Source: Rhizobium sp. BK399
GTDB taxonomy: Bacteria; Pseudomonadota; Alphaproteobacteria; Rhizobiales; Rhizobiaceae
NCBI RefSeq assembly: GCF_014194695.1
Contig: NZ_JACIAH010000001.1
Coordinates: 992,001-1,056,000 of the forward strand
Direction: 5' to 3'
Length of the DNA stretch: 64,000 nucleotides
Numbering within the stretch: position 1 is the stretch's first letter; the number at the start of each line of letters is the position of its first letter. Positions 51,277 to 60,476 of this stretch are shown piece after piece. Under the pieces are notes generated by a model, which was not told the DNA's origin, searched no databases, and was given only the letters and a program-made list of their open reading frames with translations. The position numbers and the translations under genes were made by a program.

Positions 51277-51924
51277 ATGCAGGAACAGACAATCATCATT
51301 GCCGACGACCATCCGCTTTTCCGGGATGCGCTTCGCCAGGCGGTGATCGGCATGGAAAGCCATCCCGATATCGTTGAGGCCGGCGATTTTGCTGCAGCAC
51401 GGATGGCGGCCGGGAAGCATCCCGAGGCGGATCTGATGCTGCTCGATCTTTCGATGCCGGGTGTCAGCGGCTTTTCCGGGCTGATGGCGCTTCGCTCCGA
51501 ATTCGCCGGGCTGCCAATCGTCATTGTCTCGGCCACCGATGACGCCACCACGATCCGACGCGCACTGGAACTCGGCGCATCCGGCTTCATTTCCAAGTCC
51601 TCGGGGATCGACGACATTCGCCGCGGCATCCAGACGGTTCTCGCCGGCGATATCGCCACACCTGAAAGCTATCGGGACGGCCAGGAGCAGGACCCCGATG
51701 TCGCCGATCTGATCCATCGGCTGCACACGCTGACACCGCAGCAGAGCCGTGTGCTGACGATGTTGGCGGAAGGGCTCCTCAACAAGCAGATCGCCTACGA
51801 GCTCGGCGTGTCCGAGGCGACGATCAAGGCGCATGTCTCGGCCATTCTGCTCAAGCTCAATGTCGATAGCCGCACGCAGGCGGTCATCCAACTCGGCAAG
51901 ATCAACATGGCCATGGTGGCCTGA
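51277..51924 (+). CDS. LuxR/NarL-type response regulator
   Basis: A 215-residue two-component regulator. The receiver has the acidic pair in IIADDHPLFRDALRQAV, phosphoacceptor Asp57 in LMLLDLSMPGVSGF, VSATDD and the Lys in GFISKSSGIDD. After a linker the GerE helix-turn-helix lies at about 148-208: LTPQQSRVLTMLAEGLLNKQIAYELGVSEATIKAHVSAILLKLNV. No partner kinase is adjacent, so it is an orphan in this window. The ATG at 51277 has GGGAGGGAG upstream, an unusually strong site. The S24 regulator follows after 102 bp. Confidence 0.95.
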   Translation: MQEQTIIIADDHPLFRDALRQAVIGMESHPDIVEAGDFAAARMAAGKHPEADLMLLDLSMPGVSGFSGLMALRSEFAGLPIVIVSATDDATTIRRALELGASGFISKSSGIDDIRRGIQTVLAGDIATPESYRDGQEQDPDVADLIHRLHTLTPQQSRVLTMLAEGLLNKQIAYELGVSEATIKAHVSAILLKLNVDSRTQAVIQLGKINMAMVA

Positions 51925-52026
51925 TCTGTCGACAGGATTTTATTCCTTTCCTCTCTTTACTCCCGATAGGCTTGCGGGTAATATTTCGCCGTGAAGGATC
52001 GCGCACGCGCGCAGGAATCAGGCGAC

Positions 52027-52692
52027 ATGCTGTCACACGAGCAGATCTGGGGGGCGATCGACAGGCTTGCCGAACGGCATGACCTGACGCCATCCGGTCT
52101 TGCCCGACGGGCGGGGCTCGACCCGACCTCCTTCAACAAATCCAAGCGGCTCTCTGCCGATGGGCGGTTGCGCTGGCCGTCGACGGAATCGATCGCCAAG
52201 GTGCTGGATGCAACGGGCGCCAGCATGGAGCAGTTCCTGACCTTCATGCGCCCCGCGGGAAGTTTTTCCAGCCTTCCTGACGGCGCCTTCCCGCCGCAGG
52301 GCAGCTCTATCCCACTTCTCGGCTTTGCGCAGGCCGGCGCCGGCGGTTTCTTCGATGATGGCGGCTTTCCGGCCGGACAAGGCTGGGACGTGGTGGAGTT
52401 TCCCGCGGCGCCGTCGCAGAAGGCGGGCGTCTATGCGCTCGAGGTCCAGGGCGAGAGCATGATGCCGCTCTACCGCGACGGCGACGTTTTGATCGTCGAG
52501 CCAGGTGCGCAAGTTCGCCGCAACGACCGTGTCGTCGTCAAGACGCGCGAAGGCGAAGTGATGGCGAAGGTGCTGTTGCGCCAGAGCCCCCGGTCGATCG
52601 AATTGATGTCGCTGAATCCCGAACATCCGAACCGGACGATCGAGCTTTCCGACGTCGATTGGATCGCCCGGATCATCTGGGCCAGCCAGTAG
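52027..52692 (+). CDS. XRE/S24 (LexA-like) repressor with peptidase domain
   Basis: A 221-residue regulator. The N-terminal helix-turn-helix is IDRLAERHDLTPSGLARRAGLDPTSFNKSKRLSADGRLRWPSTESIAKVLDATGAS. The C-terminal S24/LexA peptidase domain starts near residue 95. The Ala-Gly bond in GFAQAGAGG is a plausible self-cleavage site, the catalytic Ser is in VQGESMMPLYRDGDVL and the Lys in VVVKTREGEVMAKVL. Such proteins are DNA-damage or phage-type repressors, but this one sits in core genome, next to a nuclease. The ATG at 52027 is chosen over a GTG 12 codons upstream. Linked to the SNase gene 11 bp downstream. Confidence 0.88.
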   Translation: MLSHEQIWGAIDRLAERHDLTPSGLARRAGLDPTSFNKSKRLSADGRLRWPSTESIAKVLDATGASMEQFLTFMRPAGSFSSLPDGAFPPQGSSIPLLGFAQAGAGGFFDDGGFPAGQGWDVVEFPAAPSQKAGVYALEVQGESMMPLYRDGDVLIVEPGAQVRRNDRVVVKTREGEVMAKVLLRQSPRSIELMSLNPEHPNRTIELSDVDWIARIIWASQ

Positions 52693-52703
52693 GAAGATAT
52701 TCC

Positions 52704-53438
52704 ATGCGTCCTGCGGCAATTCTGACGGCTGTTGCAGGGATCGGAATTGTCGCGGGCCTGATCACGGCCGGCGGACAACGGCTTGGTGCGGCTATTGATC
52801 CGGTGGAAACTGCAGCCCCTGTAGAAATCGATGCGCCTCCTCCCGCCCTGATCCCATCGACGACAAATCCCGAGGCCAGCATGCACGCGCGGCGCGTCGA
52901 CGAGGCCAGCCAGTTCTACCCCGCGGCCATCGACGGCAAGCCGCTCGAGCGCATCGCGGCGGTGGAGCCGCAGCCGCCGGCAAAGCCTGCCGACGATACT
53001 GGCGTCAACCTCGTTCGCCCGATTGCCGAAAGCGCTGGCGTCCTCGCGTTTGGCGACCGCCGCCTGCAGCTTGCAGGTATCAACCCGACGCCGGCGGACA
53101 AAACATGTACTGACGGCAAGGGCCGGGTATGGCCATGCGGGATGCTGGCGAAGACCAATGTGCGGCTGCTTCTACGCCTCAGGACCGTGCGCTGCGATCT
53201 CGACAGCACCGAGTGGACAGGCATGGTGACGGCAGCCTGCAGGATCGGCACGCAGGACATTTCGCAGTGGCTTGTTGCGAACGGCTGGGCAGAGGCGGAA
53301 AAAGGATCAGCACTCACCGAAGCCGGCGAGACGGCAAGGCAGGCGGGCAAAGGCATTTATGGCGACGACCCTCGTAGCGCCGCTGAAACCGGCACCCTTG
53401 AGAATCCACCCTCCGATCTCCCGTCCGACGGCTTGTAA
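52704..53438 (+). CDS. Thermonuclease-family (SNase-like) membrane-anchored/secreted protein
   Basis: A 244-residue exported protein. An N-terminal hydrophobic segment (MRPAAILTAVAGIGIVAGLITAGG) acts as signal or anchor. A Pro-rich linker (about 30-100) leads to a small OB-like nuclease domain with ILAFGDRRLQLAGINPTPADKTCTDGKGRVWPCGMLAKTNVRLLLRLRTVRCDLDSTEWTGMVTAACRIGTQDISQWLVANGWAEAEKGS. Relatives of staphylococcal nuclease have this layout, but the classical catalytic Arg/Glu/Arg triplet is not fully recognisable, so enzymatic activity is uncertain. The Cys residues suggest periplasmic disulfides. It starts 11 bp after the S24 regulator (GGAAG site); TerB follows. Confidence 0.82.
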   Translation: MRPAAILTAVAGIGIVAGLITAGGQRLGAAIDPVETAAPVEIDAPPPALIPSTTNPEASMHARRVDEASQFYPAAIDGKPLERIAAVEPQPPAKPADDTGVNLVRPIAESAGVLAFGDRRLQLAGINPTPADKTCTDGKGRVWPCGMLAKTNVRLLLRLRTVRCDLDSTEWTGMVTAACRIGTQDISQWLVANGWAEAEKGSALTEAGETARQAGKGIYGDDPRSAAETGTLENPPSDLPSDGL

Positions 53439-53491
53439 TGTCGCCGGCCAATTCCTAGACTCTGGGCTCGCTCCAGAGGAATCATCGAGAT

Positions 53492-53905
53492 ATGAACAAG
53501 CCGCTTTCTGCGCATGACGCACTGATCTACGTGATGGTGATGGCATCCGCCGTCGACAGCACGATGAACGATCGCGAGATGGAGCGCATCGGCCAACTCA
53601 TCGGCTTCCTGCCGGTCTTTCGTGATTTCGACGACGAGAAGCTGATTTCCGTGGCGCGCGACTGCGCTGCGCTGCTCGCTGGCCCCGAGGGCCTCGACAT
53701 CGTGCTCGAAACCGTCAAGGACACGCTGCCTTCGCGCCTCTATGACACGGCCTACGCGCTGGCGGTGGAAGTCGCCTCCGCCGACCTTTCGGTCAAGGCC
53801 GAAGAGTTACGCCTGCTCAGCCTGCTGCGCGACCGCCTCGGTCTCGACAAGCTCACCTGCGCCGCCATTGAGCGCAGCGCGATCGCCCGCTTCCGCAAAG
53901 GCTAA
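53492..53905 (+). CDS. TerB family tellurite-resistance-like protein
   Basis: A 137-residue helical cytoplasmic protein of the TerB fold. HDALIYVMVMASAVDSTMNDREMERIGQLIGFLPVFRDFDDEKL, and later YALAVEVASADLSVKAEELRLLSLLRDRLGLDKL, carry the paired acidic metal-binding positions (VDSTMNDREME and ADLSVKAEE) typical of TerB. The name comes from tellurite operons, but stand-alone copies have unknown roles, perhaps metal sensing. The ATG at 53492 follows GAGGAAT. It is the third gene after the S24 regulator and nuclease, and its stop overlaps the convergent binding-protein gene by 4 bp. Confidence 0.9.
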   Translation: MNKPLSAHDALIYVMVMASAVDSTMNDREMERIGQLIGFLPVFRDFDDEKLISVARDCAALLAGPEGLDIVLETVKDTLPSRLYDTAYALAVEVASADLSVKAEELRLLSLLRDRLGLDKLTCAAIERSAIARFRKG

Positions 53906-54777
53906 TACAGGCCGTAAGGGAAATAGCGAAGGTAGATTTCCTGCAGTCGGCCGCTGCGCGACAAGGCTGCTAGCGCGTGGTCGAGCGCAGCCGTCAGAAC
54001 ATCGTCCTTCTGGCGCAGCATGATCGTCATTCCCTCGCCAAGAAACTGCTCAGACAAATAGGGGCCGTCGAAGAGCGCGCAGCACTTCGACGAGGCCTGC
54101 GACGACACCCAGAACGAAAGCTGGAGCGAATCTGCGAAGGCGGCCTCGACCTTACCATCCCTCAGCGCCGCCAGAAGCGCGTCCTTGTTGTCGAATGGTA
54201 CGGCTTTCACCTTCGGGAAATAGGCGGCCAGCATCGCTTCGTGTGCTGTCGCCTTGACAACGCCGACCGGATGCTCGGCCAGAGCGCTCGCATCCTTGCC
54301 CTTGATCGGCGCCTTCAGATTGAGAACGAAGCGGGCGGGCAACATCAGGTAAGGGCGCGAAAAGGCGAACTGCCGCCGCAGTTCTTCGCTGACTGCAATG
54401 CCCGCAATCACGGCGTCACCCTGCGAGGCGGCGAGCGCGGCATTCAGGTCAGCGAACGGCAGCGCCTGGATCTGGCATCTGTTTGCAATCTCCAGTTCGT
54501 TACAGATCTCGCGAACGAGATCGACATTGAAGCCGGCAAGTTTGCCGTTCTGATCCGTAAAGTTGAAGGGCGGAAAATCGATGGTCGTCAGGAAACGCAG
54601 GCGCACGAGCGACGAAAGATCCGGCTTTGCAAGCCGTTCCCTGGAATCGAACAGCAGGGGCAAACTCGGCGTCGCCTGCTGCGCGAACGCCAGAAACGGG
54701 CAAAAAAACACAACCAGAGACAGCCAAAAGCTGCGTAGCCCCTTAAGATTCAGGGATGCTAGTTTAAATTGCACCAT
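53902..54777 (-). CDS. Transporter substrate-binding domain protein (SBP family 3)
   Basis: A 291-residue exported solute-binding protein. A signal/anchor SLVVFFCPFLAFAQ is followed by a family 3 domain: LRFLTTIDFPPFNFTDQNGKLAGFNVDLVREICNELEI, AASQGDAVIAGIAVSEELRRQFAFSRPYLMLPARFV and GKVEAAFADSLQLSFWVSSQ. It lacks a neighbouring permease, and its mature region carries a Cys pair (KCCALFDG) also seen in stand-alone receptors. It could be a periplasmic sensor partner rather than a transporter part. The ATG at 54777 has GGGCGGA upstream; a 39-codon longer frame is not supported. It diverges from the large glycosyltransferase, 57 bp apart. Confidence 0.88.
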   Translation of the reverse strand: MVQFKLASLNLKGLRSFWLSLVVFFCPFLAFAQQATPSLPLLFDSRERLAKPDLSSLVRLRFLTTIDFPPFNFTDQNGKLAGFNVDLVREICNELEIANRCQIQALPFADLNAALAASQGDAVIAGIAVSEELRRQFAFSRPYLMLPARFVLNLKAPIKGKDASALAEHPVGVVKATAHEAMLAAYFPKVKAVPFDNKDALLAALRDGKVEAAFADSLQLSFWVSSQASSKCCALFDGPYLSEQFLGEGMTIMLRQKDDVLTAALDHALAALSRSGRLQEIYLRYFPYGLY

Positions 54778-54834
54778 TATGATCCGCCCTGGGGAAAGCA
54801 TGCACTGCCATTCTGAAAACGGTGTATCAGAGTC

Positions 54835-56754
54835 ATGCGTGTCGGGGAATATGCGCCGGGCGGCATCGAGGCCCATACGCGCTTGTATGATCATTCAATA
54901 CGCCACGACGCGCCACCACCGGCGCGCGTAGCGACTGACTCCTATGAGCAGGAAGCCGAGGTTCTGCTGCAACTCGGCATCGGCAAGCCGACAATCGCCC
55001 GTGCAATGCAACTCGCCCGCCGCAACGGCACCAGCATCGAACAGGAACTGCTTGCCGGCGGGGCGGTCGACGCCGACAGCTACTACGCCGCGCTCGCACG
55101 CGGGCTTCGGCTTCCATTTCTTCCGACAATCGACAGTTCCCTCGTCAACGACGACAAGGCACTCGACAGCCAACTCGCGCAGGCCCGCTGCGTCCGCCTC
55201 ACCTATATCAACAAAGGCATGCTCGCGATTGTGCCGGAGGCTCGAAACCTCGCGGCACTCTCGCAGCTATTCGAGAAGAAGCCGGGACTGGCCGACAGCA
55301 TCGTCATCACGACGCCGGCCGCATTGCGAGCCGCGGTATGGCGAACCGGCAGCGTCAGGCGGCTGCGAGAAAGTGTAACCACACTCTTCGAGGACAAGGC
55401 TCGCTTCAGCGCCCGGATTGTCTTGTCGGGCAAGCAGGGATTTCTCGCCGGGACAGGCGTCTGCGCATTTGCCTTCGCCCTTGCAACAGGCACACTCAGT
55501 CTGACCATCCTGCACGCGGCGATCTCTCTGCTTTACCTGGCCGCAATCCTTGTCCGAGCGGTCGCCCTAGTGGACCGCAAGAGCGGGGTTCCGAGCCTGC
55601 CCGCATCGGAACGTCTTCCCGTCTACACCGTCCTCATCGCCCTCTATAGGGAAGCGGACGTGGTAGCCCAACTCGTCAGGGCGCTTCGCCGGCTGAACTG
55701 GCCGATGTCAAGGCTCGATATCAAGCTGGTGTGCGAGGCGGACGATCATGCGACGATTGAGGCATTGAGGTCCGAACGCCTTGAACCGCAATTCGAGATC
55801 GTCGAGGTGCCACCCGCCCATCCGCGTACGAAACCCAAGGCGCTGAACTACGCTCTGGCCGGCGCGCGGGGCGAATTCGTGGTGATCTACGATGCCGAGG
55901 ACCGCCCCCACCCCGACCAATTGCGTGCCGCCTATGCGCAGTTTGCCGCGAGCCCGCCTGATGTCGTCTGCCTTCAGGCACCGCTCGTCATTTCCAACGG
56001 ATCAGCATCGTGGATCAGTGCGGCGTTCGCGCTGGAATATGCTGCCCTGTTTCGTATGCTGCTGCCAATGCTGGCACGACGGCGCATGCCGGTACCGCTT
56101 GGCGGAACTTCCAATCATATGCGCGTCGCCGACCTTAGGGCGTGCGGCGGCTGGGATCCCCACAACGTCACTGAAGACGCCGATCTTGGCATGCGGCTCT
56201 ATAGGCTGGGCTACAGATGCGGCGTCATCGACTGCCCGACCTACGAGGATGCCCCGGCCACGTTCAGGGTCTGGCTCAACCAGCGGACTCGCTGGTTCAA
56301 AGGCTGGCTACAGACCTGGCTGGTGATGATGCGCGAGCCGGCACGCCTCCTGCGCGAGATGGGCATGGGCGGCTTCCTGATGTTCCAGTTGCTGATCGGC
56401 GGCATGCTGCTTTCCTCGCTAACCCATCCCTGGCTGATCATGCTCTTGGTCACCACCGCCGGGTACCTTGCGCTCGGTTTTCCGCCCACCGGCAGCAGCG
56501 AGGGTGCGCTCTTCCTGCTCGATCTTGCCAACATGGCGGCAAGTTATGGCCTGTTTCTGCTACTCGGCAGAGCCGTGATGCTGCGCGAGGAAAGGCGCAG
56601 CGTCGGCTGGCGCTGGCTCTATGTTCCGCTCTATTGGATGATGATATCGGTCGCGTCATGGCGTGCGCTTTTCGAGCTGCCAAGGAAACCCTTCTTCTGG
56701 GACAAGACGCCCCATATCCCCGTCAGCAGCAGTGAGAAGTTGCGCCGCTTCTAG
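54835..56754 (+). CDS. Membrane family-2 glycosyltransferase with N-terminal MshEN/GspE-N-like domain
   Basis: A 639-residue inner-membrane processive-type glycosyltransferase. Residues about 40-180 (EAEVLLQLGIGKPTIARAMQLARRNGTSIEQELLAGGAVDADSYYAALARGLRLPFL) resemble the MshEN/GspE N-terminal module, which in several proteins binds c-di-GMP. Two membrane helices follow (about 205-245). The catalytic domain has CEADDH (near 302), YDAEDRPHP (Asp near 353), TEDADLG (about 445) and QRTRWFKGW (about 483), the D, D, D, QxxRW set of cellulose-synthase-like GT2 enzymes. Four or more C-terminal helices follow. It probably makes or exports a surface polysaccharide. It stands alone on this strand. The start at 54835 has only a weak site. 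Confidence 0.9.
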   Translation: MRVGEYAPGGIEAHTRLYDHSIRHDAPPPARVATDSYEQEAEVLLQLGIGKPTIARAMQLARRNGTSIEQELLAGGAVDADSYYAALARGLRLPFLPTIDSSLVNDDKALDSQLAQARCVRLTYINKGMLAIVPEARNLAALSQLFEKKPGLADSIVITTPAALRAAVWRTGSVRRLRESVTTLFEDKARFSARIVLSGKQGFLAGTGVCAFAFALATGTLSLTILHAAISLLYLAAILVRAVALVDRKSGVPSLPASERLPVYTVLIALYREADVVAQLVRALRRLNWPMSRLDIKLVCEADDHATIEALRSERLEPQFEIVEVPPAHPRTKPKALNYALAGARGEFVVIYDAEDRPHPDQLRAAYAQFAASPPDVVCLQAPLVISNGSASWISAAFALEYAALFRMLLPMLARRRMPVPLGGTSNHMRVADLRACGGWDPHNVTEDADLGMRLYRLGYRCGVIDCPTYEDAPATFRVWLNQRTRWFKGWLQTWLVMMREPARLLREMGMGGFLMFQLLIGGMLLSSLTHPWLIMLLVTTAGYLALGFPPTGSSEGALFLLDLANMAASYGLFLLLGRAVMLREERRSVGWRWLYVPLYWMMISVASWRALFELPRKPFFWDKTPHIPVSSSEKLRRF

Positions 56755-56997
56755 CGCTATTCAGCCCTAGGCAGCAGGCCTCAAATTTTTCCTGGGATTG
56801 GCGCCAAGCGTTAGGGCCGCATTAAACAATGTCCCATTCTATTCGCCGGGACGACGCCGGCTTGCGGGCCGAAATGCATGATGCGCATGTCGAGCCTTCA
56901 AGGCATACCACCGTGCCGTATCCCGCGACATGCCCTGCCTCTCAAAATGCTGCCATATCCGGCCCCCATCGGTCGGATCAAGCGACTGGACATATCC

Positions 56998-59019
56998 ATG
57001 CTGATGAACCTCAAAATCAGGACGAAGATCATCTCCGTCGTCGCGCTTCTCGGCGCGATCGCGCTCGGAGGCCTCACTTATGTGATCACCGAATTCCGTG
57101 GTGCCGACTCCTCCTACAGCGCCTTCATCGATCACGAGGCGTTGGCGGCCATGCAGGCATCGCGCGCCAGCGCATCGGCGACTGCCGCCGTGCTTCAGGT
57201 CACGCTGATCGCTGGCCTCAAGCCGGACACGCCTGCTTTCGATACAGCGGTCGTAGCGCCCAGCAAAATGCCCCAGGCGCGCGAACGCCTGGAACAGGCC
57301 GCCGCCCTGGTCCCAGGCCGCAAGCAAGCGATCGACGACATCCTCGCCGGAATTGGTGAGATGGAGGCGCTTTCCGCCAAGGTCATCGACCTTGCAAAGG
57401 AGAAGGACAGTGCGGGTGCACAGCTCGCGGCAAGCATGCTGAACGCCAAGCTGAACGCCGTCACTCCCAAAATGATTGCCAACAACGACGCGCTGATGGC
57501 GTTGCTGAACGATGGCGGCGACGCGCTTTCCATTACCGTCAACGAGCGCATCACACTCTCTTTCGCGCTGATCGGACTCGCCGTCTTGGGCGCGCTCGGT
57601 CTCTCGGTATGGATTGCGCAGGCGGGAATCGCTACCCCGATGGCTCGTCTGCGGGACCGGATGATGCAGCTTGCCCAGGGCGACACGAAGAGCGATGTCG
57701 ACGGCCTCGATCGTCGCGACGAGGTAGGCCAGATGGCCGCCGCAGTTGCCGTCTTCCGCGACAACGCTCTTGATCGGATCCGGCTTGAGGGCGAGGCCGA
57801 GAAGAGCCGCAGTCTTAGCGACAGTGAACGCCGTGAGCGCGAAGCGCAGCGCGCAACCGATGCCGCTGACCTATCGCGCGCCGTCGGCGCACTTGGCGAT
57901 GGCTTGCGACGGCTGGCCGCGGGCGACCTCGCATCGCGGATCGACACGGCCTTCGTCGGCGATCTTGACATCCTTCGGCAGGATTTCAACAATTCTGTCC
58001 TGCGCTTGAACGATACCATGCAGACGGTTGGCGCCAATGCCCGCGCCATTACGGCAGGCGCAAGCGAGATCCGCGCTTCGGCGGACGAGCTTTCGAAACG
58101 GACCGAGCAGCAGGCAGCTTCCGTCGAGGAGACAGCCGCCGCCCTCGAGGAAATCACCACGACGGTGAAGGATGCCGCAAGACGCGTCGAGGAAGCACGC
58201 GGGCTCGTGAAGCGCACGCGCGCCGGTGCCGAAAAGTCCGGTCAGGTCGTCCGCAAGGCCGTCAACGCCATGCAACAGATCGAGCAATCCTCCGCGGAGA
58301 TTGGCAACATCATCGGCGTTATCGACGACATCGCCTTCCAGACGAACCTGCTCGCCCTCAATGCCGGCGTCGAGGCCGCTCGCGCGGGGGAAGCCGGCAA
58401 GGGCTTTGCCGTCGTCGCCCAGGAAGTGCGCGAACTCGCGCAGCGCTCGGCCAATGCCGCCCGGGAAATCAAGTCGCTGATCACGACATCCGGCGATCAC
58501 GTGCAGACTGGCGTGTCGCTTGTCGGGGAAACCGGCAAGGCGCTTGATACCATTGTGCATGAGGTTCAGGAGATCAACCAACATGTCGACGCGATTGCAG
58601 AAGCGGCGCGCGAGCAATCGACCGGTTTGCAGGAGATCAACACGGCGGTGAACACCATGGACCAGGGGACGCAGAAGAATGCGGCCATGGTTGAGGAAAG
58701 CACGGCGGCAAGCCACAAGCTCGCGACGGAAGCGGCGGCGCTTAACCATCTGCTCGACCAATTCAAGCTCACCGGCACCGGCAACTTCAGTGCAACCGTC
58801 GCCGCTGCACCGATGCCAACCGCCGCGATCCATTCCACACCGCGCCCGGCTGCACCGCCGATCGCGACGAGAAAGGCGCCGGTCCGTATCGCTACCGCAG
58901 GCGTTACCCGCCCCACCAGCTCACCGGCGCGGGCACTCGGGCAAAAGCTCGCAAGCGCCTTCGGGGCAGGCAGTACGCCTTCCAGCGCCCGCGACGATGC
59001 CGACTGGACGGAATTCTGA
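56998..59019 (+). CDS. Methyl-accepting chemotaxis protein
   Basis: A 673-residue transmembrane chemoreceptor. TM1 is about 10-29 ([20 protein letters not shown]), a helical periplasmic sensor spans about 30-183, TM2 is about 184-206. A HAMP domain follows ([45 protein letters not shown]) and a second HAMP-like unit (about 295-345, [21 protein letters not shown]). The signalling tip is [55 protein letters not shown]. The tail is Pro/Ala-rich and ends DWTEF, which fits a CheR-binding pentapeptide. The ATG at 56998 is chosen with a GGA-type site; the upstream 40 codons look non-coding. No other chemotaxis gene is nearby. Confidence 0.92.
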   Translation: MLMNLKIRTKIISVVALLGAIALGGLTYVITEFRGADSSYSAFIDHEALAAMQASRASASATAAVLQVTLIAGLKPDTPAFDTAVVAPSKMPQARERLEQAAALVPGRKQAIDDILAGIGEMEALSAKVIDLAKEKDSAGAQLAASMLNAKLNAVTPKMIANNDALMALLNDGGDALSITVNERITLSFALIGLAVLGALGLSVWIAQAGIATPMARLRDRMMQLAQGDTKSDVDGLDRRDEVGQMAAAVAVFRDNALDRIRLEGEAEKSRSLSDSERREREAQRATDAADLSRAVGALGDGLRRLAAGDLASRIDTAFVGDLDILRQDFNNSVLRLNDTMQTVGANARAITAGASEIRASADELSKRTEQQAASVEETAAALEEITTTVKDAARRVEEARGLVKRTRAGAEKSGQVVRKAVNAMQQIEQSSAEIGNIIGVIDDIAFQTNLLALNAGVEAARAGEAGKGFAVVAQEVRELAQRSANAAREIKSLITTSGDHVQTGVSLVGETGKALDTIVHEVQEINQHVDAIAEAAREQSTGLQEINTAVNTMDQGTQKNAAMVEESTAASHKLATEAAALNHLLDQFKLTGTGNFSATVAAAPMPTAAIHSTPRPAAPPIATRKAPVRIATAGVTRPTSSPARALGQKLASAFGAGSTPSSARDDADWTEF

Positions 59020-59043
59020 TCCCGGCAATATCGATCAAAAACA

Positions 59044-59066
59044 AAGGGCGGCTCAATGCCGCCCTT
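59044..59066. terminator. Hairpin terminator downstream of the chemoreceptor gene
   Basis: AAGGGCGGC and GCCGCCCTT pair over 9 bp with a 5-nt loop, 24 bp after the chemoreceptor stop. It can also serve the opposite-strand small gene. The trailing CTCATT is only weakly U-rich. Confidence 0.6.
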
Positions 59067-59149
59067 CTCATTCACAGTCTTGCGATATCGAAGGTCATGG
59101 CTTCGCTGCAGGCGCCGAATCGCGCCGAGAGACAAGCCAAAATGTGAAC

Positions 59150-59335
59150 TCAGGCGAACCCAAGCGGGATCTGCTCGACCTTACGACCGCGACCGTAGTC
59201 ACGCTCATAGGAGGCACGGTCGTCTTCGCGCGCTGACGCAAGAACCACCTCCGGGGCATGGTAGCCGTCCGCGTAGGTGCCGGTATCGCCATTGTCCCGG
59301 ATTTCGCGCTTTGCCGTGAAAATCTTCAAAAGCAT
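59150..59335 (-). CDS. Small hypothetical protein (61 aa)
   Basis: MLLKIFTAKREIRDNGDTGTYADGYHAPEVVLASAREDDRASYERDYGRGRKVEQIPLGFA is a polar, Asp/Arg/Tyr-rich peptide, probably partly disordered, with no membrane helix beyond the first few residues and no Cys. The ATG at 59335 has a strong GGAGGAC site seven bases upstream, so it is likely translated. I do not recognise the family. It is convergent with the chemoreceptor and divergent from the glycosyltransferase pair, whose promoter-like palindrome lies about 70 bp away. Confidence 0.6.
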   Translation of the reverse strand: MLLKIFTAKREIRDNGDTGTYADGYHAPEVVLASAREDDRASYERDYGRGRKVEQIPLGFA

Positions 59336-59403
59336 GCTGCCAGTCCTCCTGATCATGCCGACAACGACCAAGGGGTCGTCTGCGTTCCCGTGATATCGGA
59401 GAA

Positions 59404-59420
59404 TAGTTAAAAATTAACTA
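59404..59420. promoter_or_regulatory. AT-rich 17-bp palindrome upstream of the glycosyltransferase pair
   Basis: TAGTTAA and TTAACTA are exact arms around AAA. It sits in a markedly AT-rich stretch (59395-59445) within a GC-rich genome, 193 bp upstream of the first glycosyltransferase and 69 bp upstream of the 61-aa gene on the other strand. Confidence 0.45.
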
Positions 59421-59612
59421 CGTTTATTAGAGAATTGTCAACTACTGCGGTTTGCTGCAGGCCTACGTCTTAGGGACGTCCTTTTGGGCGGATCACGGCA
59501 TCTGGGCGACGGAATCGTTGCATTTCCGCGCCAAGGAGGTAAATCAGCGGCGGTTTAAGCCAGCAACCTGTCGCTCGCCGGTATCGGCTCTCTTCGTGTC
59601 TGTGGTGATGTT

Positions 59613-60458
59613 ATGCCGATAAATGCCAGAGTTGTGGTGATGTTTCCGGTCTTTAACGGTGCCGCCACCTTGCAGGAGAGCCTGCAATCCATTGCGGATC
59701 AGGATTTCGTTGATTTCCGGGCCATTGTTCTCAACAACTGCTCGACGGATGAGACATTGCAGATAGCGCAGCGTTTTTGCGAGAAAGACGCCCGCTTTTC
59801 CGTCGTATCGAACGACGCCCACCTGAGTGCCGAGGCTAATTTCGCCAAGGCCGTACAGCTCGGCGCTGAAGCCGCAGAGTATTTTTGCCTCAGGGCAGCG
59901 GACGACCTTTCATCTCGGGATTTCCTGGGAAGGTTGGTCGAGGCGCTTGACGCGGACGGCACCAAGTTGCTGGCCGCCTGCCCGACAAAGAGCTTCAACG
60001 ACAAGGGCTTTAAGCTGAAAAGCCCGGCAGCCAACATATTCGATTTCCAGAAGTCATACGCAAGGGGACGTGTCCCACGGAACCTGACATTTCCCTCGGA
60101 GTGGATTTACGGCCTTTTCAGATCGCGGTCAGTCGACATCTTGATGGCGCGCTGGTACGAGCTCGGCAATCCTTGGGGCTTTGCGTCTTATGTCCTCTCG
60201 GAATTTGTTGTTCGCGATTTGGTCGCCTATGTCTCCGGCCCCACCCTCGATTTCAGGGAAGGATCCGGCTCGCAGCAAAAGTACGGGGCGAAGGGGTTCC
60301 GTGACAAGCTTTCGCAGCGACTGACATACACTCTTGGCTGCTACCGTCTCGTCGACAAACTGCCGCCGGTTGCTCTTCTGACACGAGCGAAGTTTTTCAG
60401 GATGTGCTGGAACGATGCACGCCGGAAAACGCGCTATAAGCTGCTTTGGATCTTCTAG
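59613..60458 (+). CDS. Family-2 glycosyltransferase (soluble)
   Basis: A 281-residue GT-A fold transferase. The N-terminal nucleotide-sugar motif is VVVMFPVFNGAATLQESLQSIADQDFVDFRAIVLNNCSTDETLQIAQRF, and the DxD equivalent is FCLRAADDLSSRDFLGR (Asp-Asp near residue 96). The rest is variable acceptor-binding sequence with basic residues near the C-terminus (ARRKTRYKLLWIF). No membrane helix. It presumably adds one sugar to a lipid-linked or surface glycan. The start at 59613 has a weak ribosome binding site. The next glycosyltransferase follows 18 bp downstream, forming a two-gene unit. Confidence 0.9.
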   Translation: MPINARVVVMFPVFNGAATLQESLQSIADQDFVDFRAIVLNNCSTDETLQIAQRFCEKDARFSVVSNDAHLSAEANFAKAVQLGAEAAEYFCLRAADDLSSRDFLGRLVEALDADGTKLLAACPTKSFNDKGFKLKSPAANIFDFQKSYARGRVPRNLTFPSEWIYGLFRSRSVDILMARWYELGNPWGFASYVLSEFVVRDLVAYVSGPTLDFREGSGSQQKYGAKGFRDKLSQRLTYTLGCYRLVDKLPPVALLTRAKFFRMCWNDARRKTRYKLLWIF

Positions 60459-60476
60459 GAGTTCGGTGTCCAGCTC

